From Corynebacterium faecale (GTDB lineage: Bacteria > Actinomycetota > Actinomycetes > Mycobacteriales > Mycobacteriaceae): a DNA stretch of 64,000 nt. Under the pieces are notes generated by a model. It had not been told where the DNA came from. It ran no database searches and was given only the letters and a program-made list of their open reading frames with translations. How positions within the stretch are numbered: the stretch's first letter is position 1; the number at the start of each line of letters is the position of its first letter. This document shows, piece by piece, positions 29,052-36,960 of this stretch. The translations under genes and the position numbers were made by a program. Location of the stretch: positions 1,860,001-1,924,000 of the forward strand of contig NZ_CP047204.1 in assembly GCF_030408735.1 (NCBI RefSeq). Reading direction: 5' to 3'.

Positions 29052-29102
29052 GTGAGTGACCTCCGCAAGCCTTTTCCCGAAATTAATCTCAGTCCCCTAT
29101 AG
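29052..29102 (+). pseudogene. 16-codon dead ORF behind the iron-type promoter
   Basis: GTG at 29052 opens a reading frame of only 16 codons (starting VSDLRKPFPEINLSPL) before TAG at 29100-29102, running into the 3' end of dprA on the opposite strand. With a DtxR-like site and leaderless -10 in front, this looks like the surviving 5' end of a deleted gene, possibly for iron uptake. It could equally be chance; the peptide is not recognised. Confidence 0.3.
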
Positions 29103-30306
29103 CCCTGTCACCTGGCGCTTCTCCGCCGGAAGGAACCACCCTGCCCCACCTGGTGCCTTCGCGGGTGATCACACCCCGTTTATCCAATTCCACGAGAAGG
29201 TGAACCACCAGAGCGAGGGACAGCCCGGTATCGGAGGCGATGTCGCTCACCTCCCTGGGCAGAGATCCCAATGAATCAAAGACACGCAATTCATTCCGGC
29301 TCAGTCCCTGAATGGGGTTGGCGGCAAAGTTGAGCTCATATTGTTCATGCGGATCCAGGCCACCGATGGCACCGAGCAGTGAACGAACCTCATCACCGCT
29401 GCACACCATCTCTGCCTGCCCCGTCCGGATTCTCTCATGGCACCCCAGCGAACCGGCGGTGGTGACCGGCCCGGGCACGGCCATGGCCACCCGCCCCAGC
29501 CCTGAAGCCCAACTGAGGGTATTCAAGGCACCAGAGCGCCAGGCCGCCTCTGTGACCACCGTGCCCTGTGACAACGCCGCCACCAGGCGGTTACGGGTGA
29601 GGAACCGATGACGCTGTGGAGGGGTCCCCGGTGGGTACTCGCTGATGATCGCCCCGGCCTTCTTCTGCACGATCTCATTAAAAAGCGCCTGGTTGCGCGC
29701 CGGATAGGACCGGTCCAGTCCGCATGCGGCGACCATCACCGTGCTTCCCCCGGCGTGCACCGCAGAAGTATGGGCGACGGTATCCACCCCGAGCGCGCCC
29801 CCCGAGATGATCGTCCACTGGTGGGGCACCAGGGTGTCCACCATCATGCGCGTGACATCCCGGCCATAGTGGCTGACTGCTCGGGTGCCCACGATGGCCA
29901 CAGCCTGGGAGGTCAATGACTGCAGGTCCCTGCCGCGCACCCACAGCGCATGGGGTGGCACGGCATCCTCCTGGTAGGTGCGGACATGCTCGCTCATCCC
30001 TGATGCCGCGAACCCGAAGGCATGATCAAATTCTGCCGTGGGCCACTCCCGGTCCTCCGGGGTGATGAGGCGCCCATCCATCGCGAGGAGTTTCTCCAGA
30101 TCCTGTTGAGCGGTATCCCAGTCATGGCGGGAGGCTGTTTCTTTCAGCAGATCCCCGATCCAGGGCTCCCGGTGACGGACCCCGTGGGCGATCGCCTCTG
30201 GGTCCCTGCCCTGTGTGAGCAGGTAGTGGAGATGGGCACTCGGCCCCTCCACCACCCGGGAAAGGTATGCCCAGGCCTTCAGCCGGTCGGTGATGGTGGC
30301 GCTCAT
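29089..30306 (-). CDS. dprA: DNA-processing protein DprA
   Basis: A Rossmann-fold protein that loads RecA onto single-stranded DNA in transformation systems; it is also widespread in bacteria not known to be competent. The 405-residue protein has an N-terminal helical region, the DprA core (VAIVGTRAVSHYGRD, ISGGALGVDTVAH, SEYPPGTPP, FLTRNRLVAALS, EAAWRSGALNT) and a C-terminal winged helix with DIASDTGLSLALVVHLL. The ATG overlaps the comM stop by 4 nt. It is the last gene of yraN-comM-dprA. Confidence 0.93.
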   Translation of the reverse strand: MSATITDRLKAWAYLSRVVEGPSAHLHYLLTQGRDPEAIAHGVRHREPWIGDLLKETASRHDWDTAQQDLEKLLAMDGRLITPEDREWPTAEFDHAFGFAASGMSEHVRTYQEDAVPPHALWVRGRDLQSLTSQAVAIVGTRAVSHYGRDVTRMMVDTLVPHQWTIISGGALGVDTVAHTSAVHAGGSTVMVAACGLDRSYPARNQALFNEIVQKKAGAIISEYPPGTPPQRHRFLTRNRLVAALSQGTVVTEAAWRSGALNTLSWASGLGRVAMAVPGPVTTAGSLGCHERIRTGQAEMVCSGDEVRSLLGAIGGLDPHEQYELNFAANPIQGLSRNELRVFDSLGSLPREVSDIASDTGLSLALVVHLLVELDKRGVITREGTRWGRVVPSGGEAPGDRAIGD

Positions 30307-31826
30307 GCCACTACCTCCAGGCTGGTGGTTCCACGCAATTGAAGTGCCCGCGCCACATGGTCCAGGTTCGGGCGATCCCCGCCCTCCAAGTCACATAGGG
30401 TCCAGGACAGTTTCAAAGCCCGGTCCACGCCTCTCTGGGAGACCGCCCCGTCAGCCAGGAACACCCCGAGATACGCCATGGCCCCCTCATCAGCCGGGAA
30501 TTCCCGCCTCAGGCGGTGTGGGTCGACGGTGGCGTTGACCGTGTCGCGCAACCCGGCGCGCGACCACCTGACTGCTTGTCGATGCCTGGCCTCCCGCACC
30601 CGTTCCGCGATCGGCGCGGTGGCCTCCTCCCCGGTGTTACTCAGGACTGCACCGCGGGCATGCGTCTGTACCATGAGATCCAGACGATCCCGAAGTGGCC
30701 CGGAGAGATTGTTGAGATAGTTCGCGCGGGCTGATCCGGTGCAGGTGCAGTCGGTGGGTTGCTCAGCCCCACATCTGCAAAGATTGGCCGCCATGACCAG
30801 CTGGAAACTGGCGGGGAAGGTGATGTCCTGCCGGGAGCGGACTATCCGGACTGTGCCGCACTCCAAGGGCGTGCGAAGGGTGTCAAGGATGGATGCTGGA
30901 ATCTCACTGACCTCATCCAGAAACAGGACTCCATGATGAGCCAAGCTGACTGCACCGGGCAGGGGGTTACCCGATCCCCCGCCCAACAGTGCAGCTCTAC
31001 TCACACTGTGGTGTGGAGCCACGAACGGTGCTTGAAGTACGGGGCCGTCGAAAGTCCTGCCTGCCACCGAATGCACCACGGTGGCCTCAATGCGTTGTTG
31101 TTCATCCAGGGGGGGCAGGAGACCGGGAAGCCGCTGGGCGATCATCGACTTCCCCGAACCCGGAGGGCCCAGCATCATCATGTGGTGGCCCCCGGCCGCA
31201 GCCACCTCAGCTGCGAACCTGGCCTCCGGTTGCCCCACCACATCACGCATATCGGGGTGTGATTCCGAAGGGAGTTCCAGGCGCCGCGGAGCCTGATCCA
31301 GATCCACCAGTCCATCCAACCAACCGACAATATCCCGGAGGTTGTCCGCCAGATATACCCGCGGCTGATCCATCAAACCGGCTTCTGCATGGTTACCCGC
31401 GGGAATCACCACGGTGTCCACGCCCGTGTCACGGGCAGCGAGCAGCGCCGGCAGGATACCCGTGACGGGGACCAGGGTTCCGTCCAGTGCCACCTCTCCC
31501 AGAAACATGGTGGCTGCGGCGTTCCGCTGAAAATCCCGGTCCTTACTCTGCGCCGCCAGAACGGCAACCGCCATGGCCAGATCGAGGTGGGAGCCACTCT
31601 TTCGCACCGATGCCGGGGATAGGCTGATGATGACTTTGGTTTTGGGCCAGGCCAACGAGCTGTTCGCCACCGCTGTCCTGATACGGTCACGGCTTTCTGT
31701 GATGGAGGCATCTGCCAGGCCCACCACGAAGGTTCCCGGCAGACCGGGGCCGACATTGGCCTCCACTGTCACCACCATCGCTGTCACTCCAGACGGTGCC
31801 GTGGTCAGTGATCTACCGAGCGCCAT
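30303..31826 (-). CDS. comM: ComM / YifB-family AAA+ ATPase
   Basis: A Mg-chelatase-like AAA+ protein; ComM is a branch-migration helicase for integrating transforming DNA. About 507 residues: an N-terminal Lon-protease-like domain (VGPGLPGTFVVGLADASITESRDR), Walker A LGPPGSGKSMIAQ, Walker B GVLFLDEVSEI and a C-terminal Mg-chelatase domain, with a Cys-rich insert LCRCGAEQPTDCTC. ATG 31826 has GAGGGGG upstream and overlaps the yraN end by 14 nt; a longer reading is in frame but unlikely. Grouping with dprA points to DNA uptake or recombination. Confidence 0.92.
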   Translation of the reverse strand: MALGRSLTTAPSGVTAMVVTVEANVGPGLPGTFVVGLADASITESRDRIRTAVANSSLAWPKTKVIISLSPASVRKSGSHLDLAMAVAVLAAQSKDRDFQRNAAATMFLGEVALDGTLVPVTGILPALLAARDTGVDTVVIPAGNHAEAGLMDQPRVYLADNLRDIVGWLDGLVDLDQAPRRLELPSESHPDMRDVVGQPEARFAAEVAAAGGHHMMMLGPPGSGKSMIAQRLPGLLPPLDEQQRIEATVVHSVAGRTFDGPVLQAPFVAPHHSVSRAALLGGGSGNPLPGAVSLAHHGVLFLDEVSEIPASILDTLRTPLECGTVRIVRSRQDITFPASFQLVMAANLCRCGAEQPTDCTCTGSARANYLNNLSGPLRDRLDLMVQTHARGAVLSNTGEEATAPIAERVREARHRQAVRWSRAGLRDTVNATVDPHRLRREFPADEGAMAYLGVFLADGAVSQRGVDRALKLSWTLCDLEGGDRPNLDHVARALQLRGTTSLEVVA

Positions 31827-32181
31827 GGGTGACCCCCTCAAAACAGTCCACCACAAAGTGGCCGGTGTGGGGTTCAACCCTCACGGTCACCACATCGAAG
31901 CGGATGTCCCGATATGGTTTCCCCTTCAGCCAGGCTGCAGCGACGTGTCTCATCCGGGAGAGTTTCCTCGGTGTCACTGATTCCGCGACCCCGAATCCTT
32001 CACCCCGTCTGGTTTTCACCTCCACGAAAACCGTGGTGCCATCGGGGTCCTCGACGACGAGATCGATCTCGCCGAATGGATAGCGGACGTTGCGTTCCAG
32101 CACCTGATAGCCCTGCCGGAAATACCGGGCGGCCACCAGGTTCTCCCCCACCGCACCTAAATCATTATTGCTCGTGTGCAT
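31813..32181 (-). CDS. UPF0102 protein, YraN family endonuclease-like
   Basis: A 122-residue UPF0102 protein with the restriction-endonuclease-like core: LGAVGENLVAARYF, then FGEIDLVVEDPDGTTVFVEVKTRR (the D...ExK pattern). Function is unproven although the fold suggests nucleic-acid cleavage. It is first in the yraN-comM-dprA unit, with GGGGGAA ahead of the ATG. Confidence 0.9.
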   Translation of the reverse strand: MHTSNNDLGAVGENLVAARYFRQGYQVLERNVRYPFGEIDLVVEDPDGTTVFVEVKTRRGEGFGVAESVTPRKLSRMRHVAAAWLKGKPYRDIRFDVVTVRVEPHTGHFVVDCFEGVTHGAR

Positions 32182-32248
32182 CTCATTCCCCCTTGTCGAT
32201 CAGTTAATGTGCCCTGATCTCACCGCAGATAACCTGTGACGCACAAGG

Positions 32249-32322
32249 GCATGGGAAAAGCCCCACAGGTGGGCTGGGGATGAGTGCGATTCATCCACAG
32301 GCAGAACCCTGCGGGGCTTGAC
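32249..32322 (-). terminator. Terminator after the DUF2469-rnhB unit
   Basis: Outer arms AAGCCCCGCAGG and CCTGTGGGGCTT on the minus strand close a long GC-rich loop and run into TTTTCCC, just past the DUF2469 stop at 32338. Confidence 0.6.
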
Positions 32323-32337
32323 AGGAAGAGCTGGAAC

Positions 32338-32643
32338 TTACTCCGGGATGATGATGTCCGGCTTGTCCAGTTCTTCGATATTGACATCCTTGTACGTGAT
32401 CACGCGGACATAGCGCACGAAGCGGGCAGAGCGGTACATGTCCCATACCCAGGCATCCGACATGCGGACTTCGTAGTAGATATCCTTGCCGTCGTTGTGA
32501 GGGATCAGCTGTACGGCGTTGGCCAGGTAGAAGCGTCGCTCAGTTTCCACAACATAGGAGAACTGGCTGACCACATCGCGGTATTCGCGGTACAGCGACA
32601 GCTCAACCTCGGCCTCATAATTGTCGAGTTCCTCAGCGCTCAT
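32338..32643 (-). CDS. DUF2469 family protein
   Basis: A 101-residue conserved actinobacterial protein (MSAEELDNYEAEVELSLYRE at the start; acidic and aromatic-rich, including DAWVWDMYRSARFV). No membrane segment or known catalytic motif. Its ATG overlaps the rnhB stop by 4 nt, so the two are translationally coupled; the lepB-rnhB-DUF2469 order is conserved with mycobacteria. Function is unknown. Confidence 0.92.
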   Translation of the reverse strand: MSAEELDNYEAEVELSLYREYRDVVSQFSYVVETERRFYLANAVQLIPHNDGKDIYYEVRMSDAWVWDMYRSARFVRYVRVITYKDVNIEELDKPDIIIPE

Positions 32644-33329
32644 ACTCCACCTTCCATCTGTTCATCCGCCTGCGTCAGAGGGCGATCACGCAACCATTCG
32701 CGGTGCGCTTTCGCCACATTTGCATAACTATAACGGTGCTGGGGGCTTGCGCCGTGACGGCGCACCGCATCCATGTGCACCTTGGTGCTGTATCCCTTGT
32801 GCCCGTCCAGACCATACTCGGGATAATCCACAGACATTCCGATCATGATCTCATCGCGGGTTTGTTTCGCCAGCACGCTGGCTGCAGCGATACACCGCGC
32901 CGCCGCATCCCCGCCGATGACCGGCAGGGACGGACAGGGTAATCCGGGGATCTGATAGGCATCGGTCAGGACATATCCGGGGCGCACCGACAACCCTGCC
33001 ACCGCCCGCCGCATGCCGGAGATATTCGCATGCTGGATCCCAGAATTATCAATGTCTGCAGCGGAGATACTTATTATTGACCAGGCCAGAGCATGTTTTT
33101 TCACCAGGGGCATCAGCTGGGCCCGCAGCCCGGCAGAAAGCTGCTTGGAGTCCGTCAGCGCGGCAAGCTCCGCAATCGGGTTGTCCGGGAGGATACAGGC
33201 GGCGATGGTGATCGGACCGCAGCAGGCACCACGGCCTGCTTCATCAACACCGGCGACGGGCCCCAGCCCGTGGCGCGACAGCGCAACCTCAAAGGTGCGC
33301 AGCTGCTTCAGGCGACGCAGCGTTGCCAA
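32640..33329 (-). CDS. rnhB: Ribonuclease HII
   Basis: Cleaves RNA in RNA-DNA hybrids and single ribonucleotides in DNA. The 229-residue protein has VAGVDEAGRGACCGPI (the DEAGRG catalytic motif, about residue 24), DSKQLSAGLR and the Asp in YVLTDAYQIP, plus DYPEYGLDGHKGYSTKVH near the end. Length is typical. Confidence 0.95.
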   Translation of the reverse strand: MATLRRLKQLRTFEVALSRHGLGPVAGVDEAGRGACCGPITIAACILPDNPIAELAALTDSKQLSAGLRAQLMPLVKKHALAWSIISISAADIDNSGIQHANISGMRRAVAGLSVRPGYVLTDAYQIPGLPCPSLPVIGGDAAARCIAAASVLAKQTRDEIMIGMSVDYPEYGLDGHKGYSTKVHMDAVRRHGASPQHRYSYANVAKAHREWLRDRPLTQADEQMEGGV

Positions 33330-33399
33330 GCTGGACCACCAATCTGGTTAGAAGATATGAGTTAAAGGTGCGGGAGGTGGGGCGTCGATAAGCAGGTTT

Positions 33400-34245
33400 T
33401 TAACCCTGGATGTCCGGGTTATCCACGCCACCGATGCGGCTGAACGGCAGGAAGATGAACTGGACCTTGCCTTTGATGTTCTCCTCCGGGATGGTGCCCT
33501 GGTGCTCATCGCCGATGTGGGCGCGGGAGTCGAGGGAGTTGGTGCGGTTATCGCCCATCATGAAGTAATTGCCCTCAGGAACGGTGAGTGGACCAAAGTA
33601 GTCACCACCGCAAGCCTCGGAACCGGTATTGGGGTTCACCGGATACTGCAGCGGCTGGAGGGTGTAGCTGTCATCCACCGCAGCCCCGTCAACCATCACA
33701 CCTGGATCACCTTCCTGGCAGGACACGGTCTGTCCACCTGTGGCGATGATGCGCTTGACCAGATCATTTTCATCCGGGGCAATCAGGCCGACATAGGAAC
33801 CCAGGTTCTGCAGGCCGCGGACGGCTGCATTATCGGAACGCTGGGTGGTGAAACCGACATTCCAGGAATCAGTACCCTTGAACACCACCACATCACCCGG
33901 TTCCGGATCCGTGAAATAGTAGGACACCTTCTCCACCATGATGCGGTCACCAGTACACCCCTCACAACCGTGGAGGGTGGGTTCCATCGATCCACTGGGG
34001 ATCATGTAGGGCCGACCCACGAAGGTCTGCAGCACGAAGATCAGCACCAGGGTGAGCACCACCACGATCGGGATCTCGATGTACCACGGGGTCGACTTCG
34101 CCTTGGCACCGTCTTCGGACTTCCCGGCGCGCGTACTGCCGCTGTTCGCTGATCCTGAATTACGGGACCGGCCTTCTGCCCGTTCTCCCTCGGCGGGGTT
34201 GCGGGAGGAATCGTCAGCGTTGGATGCACCAGGAAGATCAGTCAC
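33400..34245 (-). CDS. lepB: Signal peptidase I
   Basis: Removes Sec and Tat signal peptides at the outer face of the membrane. The 281-residue protein has a Ser/Asn/Gly-rich disordered N-terminus, one helix (IEIPIVVVLTLVLIFVLQTF), the catalytic Ser in MIPSGSMEPTLHG, an actinobacterial Cys pair GCEGCTGDR, the catalytic Lys in DLVKRIIATGG and the MGDNRTNSLDSR box. The GTG start is 8 nt after a TAGAGT hexamer, so it is probably leaderless. Confidence 0.94.
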   Translation of the reverse strand: MTDLPGASNADDSSRNPAEGERAEGRSRNSGSANSGSTRAGKSEDGAKAKSTPWYIEIPIVVVLTLVLIFVLQTFVGRPYMIPSGSMEPTLHGCEGCTGDRIMVEKVSYYFTDPEPGDVVVFKGTDSWNVGFTTQRSDNAAVRGLQNLGSYVGLIAPDENDLVKRIIATGGQTVSCQEGDPGVMVDGAAVDDSYTLQPLQYPVNPNTGSEACGGDYFGPLTVPEGNYFMMGDNRTNSLDSRAHIGDEHQGTIPEENIKGKVQFIFLPFSRIGGVDNPDIQG

Positions 34246-34351
34246 GATGTCTCACTCTAGCAGCGCACCGATCATCACTGCTCAAGCCACGCAAGGACAC
34301 CGACAGGGACCCCGCAGGCCCTCCCAGGTTGGACACGTAGACTGATCAGCT
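34246..34351. promoter_or_regulatory. Divergent leaderless promoters of lepB and the ABC exporter
   Basis: On the minus strand TAGAGT (34254-34259) precedes the lepB GTG by 8 nt. On the plus strand TAGACT (34338-34343) precedes the ABC transporter GTG by 8 nt. Neither gene has a Shine-Dalgarno sequence. Confidence 0.55.
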
Positions 34352-36121
34352 GTGTCCACCAACGATTCTTCTTCGTCTGCACCCATGAGTTCAGCTGGGA
34401 TGACAACCGAAACCATGACCCAACGCTCACCGTTCCGGGTGCTCTTGACCATGCTCGCCCACCACAAAGGTGCCTTGTCGCTGGCATTGGGGTTATCCGT
34501 GCTGGGGGCGGTGTTGTCACTGCTCCAGCCGATGCTGATCAACACCATCATTTCCCGCATCAACGAAGCACCGATCGCCCCCTTGGTCTGGGGGCTCGTT
34601 GGGTTGCTGGTGGTGTCATCCGTGGTGACGGCTCTCCAGCTCTATGTGATGACCCTGACCGCCGAGGCGGCTGTACTGAGCACAAGAAAACAGCTGGTGG
34701 CCCGCATGCTCCGCCTGCCGATCCCGGTCTACGACAGTCACCGTGCCGGTGACCTGGTCACACGGCTGGGGTCTGACACCACCCTCATCCGTGCTGCGTT
34801 TACAGGTGGGCTTATCGACGCAATCGGTGGCTCAGTGATGATGGTCGGCGCAATCATCCTCATGGCGCTGATTGATCCGATGATGTTGGGGATCGTCCTG
34901 GGCGTGGTTGTGCTCACCATGGTGGTGGTGATCGGTGTATCCAGGTTCATTCAGAAATACACCAAGAAGGCCCAGGCAGCGGTGGGTGAACTCGGAGCTG
35001 ACATGGACCGCGCACTGGGTGCCATCCGCACGATCCGCGCGACCGGCGCAGCACCCCGGGTGGAGGATGGATTGAATGCCGATGCCCGGGAGGCCTTTGA
35101 TATGGGCGTGGTGGTGGCGAAGATCGGTGCAGCTCTCCGCCCCGCCACAGGCCTGGCCATGCAGGGTAGTTTCCTGGTGGTCCTGGGAATTGGTGGTGCA
35201 CGGGTGGCCGCCGGTGAGATCACGGTGGCCGACCTGGTCTCCTTCGTGCTGTACCTGTTCATGGTGTCCATGCCCCTGGGACAGATCTTCGGCGCCATCA
35301 CCACGGTACGCCAAGCCATGGGTGCCATCGAGCGCATCTCGGAGATCATGGACGAGGAACCGGAATCCACCCACGGGGCACCTGCCCGGCCGGCACGCGA
35401 CATCACCTTTGACCACGTCACCTTCAGCTATGACGGTCACACGGATGTGCTGAAGGATGTCAGCTTCCACATCCCGGCGGGTAAGAAAACCGCCTTTGTC
35501 GGGCCTTCCGGATCGGGTAAATCCACCACCCTCGCCCTGATCGAACGGTTCTACGATGTGGATTCAGGTCGGATCCTGCTGGGTGACCAGGACACCGCCG
35601 AACTGTCGAGAGCCTCTATCCGCAGCATCATTGGATATGTGGAACAGGAAGCCGCGGTGCTGTCCGGAACGGTGAGGGAAAATCTCCAGTTAGGTGCCGC
35701 AGCCGCCACCGATGATCGCTGCTGGCAGGCCCTGGACCAGGTGAATCTACGTTCCCGGGTCGAGGAGGCGGATGGGTTGGACACCGTCCTCGGTGATCGT
35801 GGCCTCAGCCTGTCCGGCGGTCAACGGCAGCGGTTGGCACTGGCCCGCATGCTTCTCATGGACACCCCTGTCCTCCTACTCGATGAACCCACCAGTGCAG
35901 TGGATTCCCACAACGAACAGCTGATCCTCGATTCCATCGATGCCATCGCCGAGGACCGCACCCTCGTGGTGGTGGCCCACCGGCTGTCCACGGTGACAGA
36001 CGCTGATCAGATCATCGTGATTGATGAGGGGCGTGTGGCTGCCACCGGTACCCATACGGAACTGTTGTCCACCAGCCCTATCTACAAGGATCTGGCATCC
36101 CGCCAACTCCTGGACGGTTAA
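34352..36121 (+). CDS. ABC-type multidrug/lipid exporter, fused permease-ATPase
   Basis: A 589-residue half-transporter with six transmembrane helices (about 40-320) and a C-terminal ATPase: Walker A GPSGSGKSTTLAL, signature LSLSGGQRQR, Walker B VLLLDEPTSAVD, H-loop VVVAHRLS. It is the MsbA/LmrA-like single-polypeptide type that works as a homodimer. The substrate cannot be told. The first 25 residues are Ser/Thr-rich and start from a leaderless GTG. It converges on the kinase-like gene with only 5 bp between stops. Confidence 0.9.
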   Translation: MSTNDSSSSAPMSSAGMTTETMTQRSPFRVLLTMLAHHKGALSLALGLSVLGAVLSLLQPMLINTIISRINEAPIAPLVWGLVGLLVVSSVVTALQLYVMTLTAEAAVLSTRKQLVARMLRLPIPVYDSHRAGDLVTRLGSDTTLIRAAFTGGLIDAIGGSVMMVGAIILMALIDPMMLGIVLGVVVLTMVVVIGVSRFIQKYTKKAQAAVGELGADMDRALGAIRTIRATGAAPRVEDGLNADAREAFDMGVVVAKIGAALRPATGLAMQGSFLVVLGIGGARVAAGEITVADLVSFVLYLFMVSMPLGQIFGAITTVRQAMGAIERISEIMDEEPESTHGAPARPARDITFDHVTFSYDGHTDVLKDVSFHIPAGKKTAFVGPSGSGKSTTLALIERFYDVDSGRILLGDQDTAELSRASIRSIIGYVEQEAAVLSGTVRENLQLGAAAATDDRCWQALDQVNLRSRVEEADGLDTVLGDRGLSLSGGQRQRLALARMLLMDTPVLLLDEPTSAVDSHNEQLILDSIDAIAEDRTLVVVAHRLSTVTDADQIIVIDEGRVAATGTHTELLSTSPIYKDLASRQLLDG

Positions 36122-36126
36122 TTCCC

Positions 36127-36723
36127 TCAGAGGGAGGGGAGGTTGGCCAGGAGGGCGTCGAGAAGCGTCGCGTCATAGCGGCGCTGCCTGGGACGCAGCG
36201 CGTCCAGATCAACGTCCCACGGGTGCACCCGGCCGGGATCCGCCTTCTCCAGCGCGTCATACCATTCACGCAGTGGATCAGTGAGACGGGCATGCAGGTC
36301 AAAGGATTTACGATTCCGGGTGGCGTCATTGTCCTTCTGCCTGGTCAGCGTGTCCAGGGAAGGGAAATCCACCAGCACCGCATCAACAAAGCCGATGCGT
36401 TTTTCCACGATCGCCTCCCGCACCAGAGTGCATTCGAACTCGAAGCGCTCGATGGAATCCTCGCCGATCCGTGCCAGAGACCACGAATAGTGCAGCTTCA
36501 TGGGATCAGAATCACAGTAGGCCAGACCGGTCTCGCTCTCCAACGACCTGGCGCTGTTCCACCGCGTGGTATTCACATTCGTCCAATAATGAGCCTGGAC
36601 CTGCATGCCTTCACCTTCGGGCTCCTTACCGGTGGCCTGGTATTCCGCCACGAAAGTCTGATCCAGACCCCGGCAGAACGTGGTCTTGCCCGCGGCGCTC
36701 GGCCCCTCTACTGCAATGATCAT
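36127..36723 (-). CDS. P-loop kinase-like protein
   Basis: A 198-residue protein with an N-terminal Walker A (IAVEGPSAAGKTTFCRG) and a thymidylate/nucleoside-kinase-like layout, including an acidic DAVLVDFPSLD strand (Walker B-like) near residue 115 and an Arg-rich lid-like segment (RQKDNDATRNRKS). The acceptor substrate is unknown. ATG 36723 is 7 nt after a TAGTCT -10, indicating a leaderless transcript; the longer reading from 36753 would include the promoter. Confidence 0.7.
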   Translation of the reverse strand: MIIAVEGPSAAGKTTFCRGLDQTFVAEYQATGKEPEGEGMQVQAHYWTNVNTTRWNSARSLESETGLAYCDSDPMKLHYSWSLARIGEDSIERFEFECTLVREAIVEKRIGFVDAVLVDFPSLDTLTRQKDNDATRNRKSFDLHARLTDPLREWYDALEKADPGRVHPWDVDLDALRPRQRRYDATLLDALLANLPSL

Positions 36724-36736
36724 GCATTCCAGACTA
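36724..36736 (-). promoter_or_regulatory. Leaderless -10 promoter of the kinase-like gene
   Basis: Minus-strand TAGTCT at 36731-36736, then 7 nt, then ATG. Confidence 0.5.
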
Positions 36737-36807
36737 GTGATGTGGGCGGGCATCGGTGGCCAGTGACCACTGACTTTTTATTCCACTGCACCCAATAGAA
36801 ACTTTTG

Positions 36808-36960
36808 TGTAAAATAGTCGCAATCCCGACAGGCTGACCCCCATGGATCTGCCTGTTTCCCTGCACAAGAGAAAAAGAGGTTACTCCTCCCTATGGAGCC
36901 CCCCGAGCGATCTATCTGGCCCGCCCACAGTGATTTTGACGTGTTGAGGCGGGTGACATC
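36808..36960 (+). promoter_or_regulatory. Structured leader of the CNNM/CorC gene pair
   Basis: A likely -10 (TAAAAT in TGTAAAATAG, near 36810) would give a leader of about 140 nt. It contains acaggc/gcctgt arms near 36830-36856, and a terminal cccgcc (36920-36925) that can pair with ggcggg (36948-36953), part of the Shine-Dalgarno sequence 7 nt before the ATG. The leader does not match the M-box, yybP-ykoY or TPP consensus that I know. Confidence 0.4.

Noticed and set aside
33415..33432. Further DnaA box near the lepB end (TTATCCACG)
   Set aside because: One mismatch and inside coding sequence; single near-matches are expected by chance.
36808..36960. M-box (Mg2+) or yybP-ykoY (Mn2+) riboswitch in the CNNM leader
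   Set aside because: The conserved core sequences of these classes, as I know them, are not present; only generic hairpins are seen.
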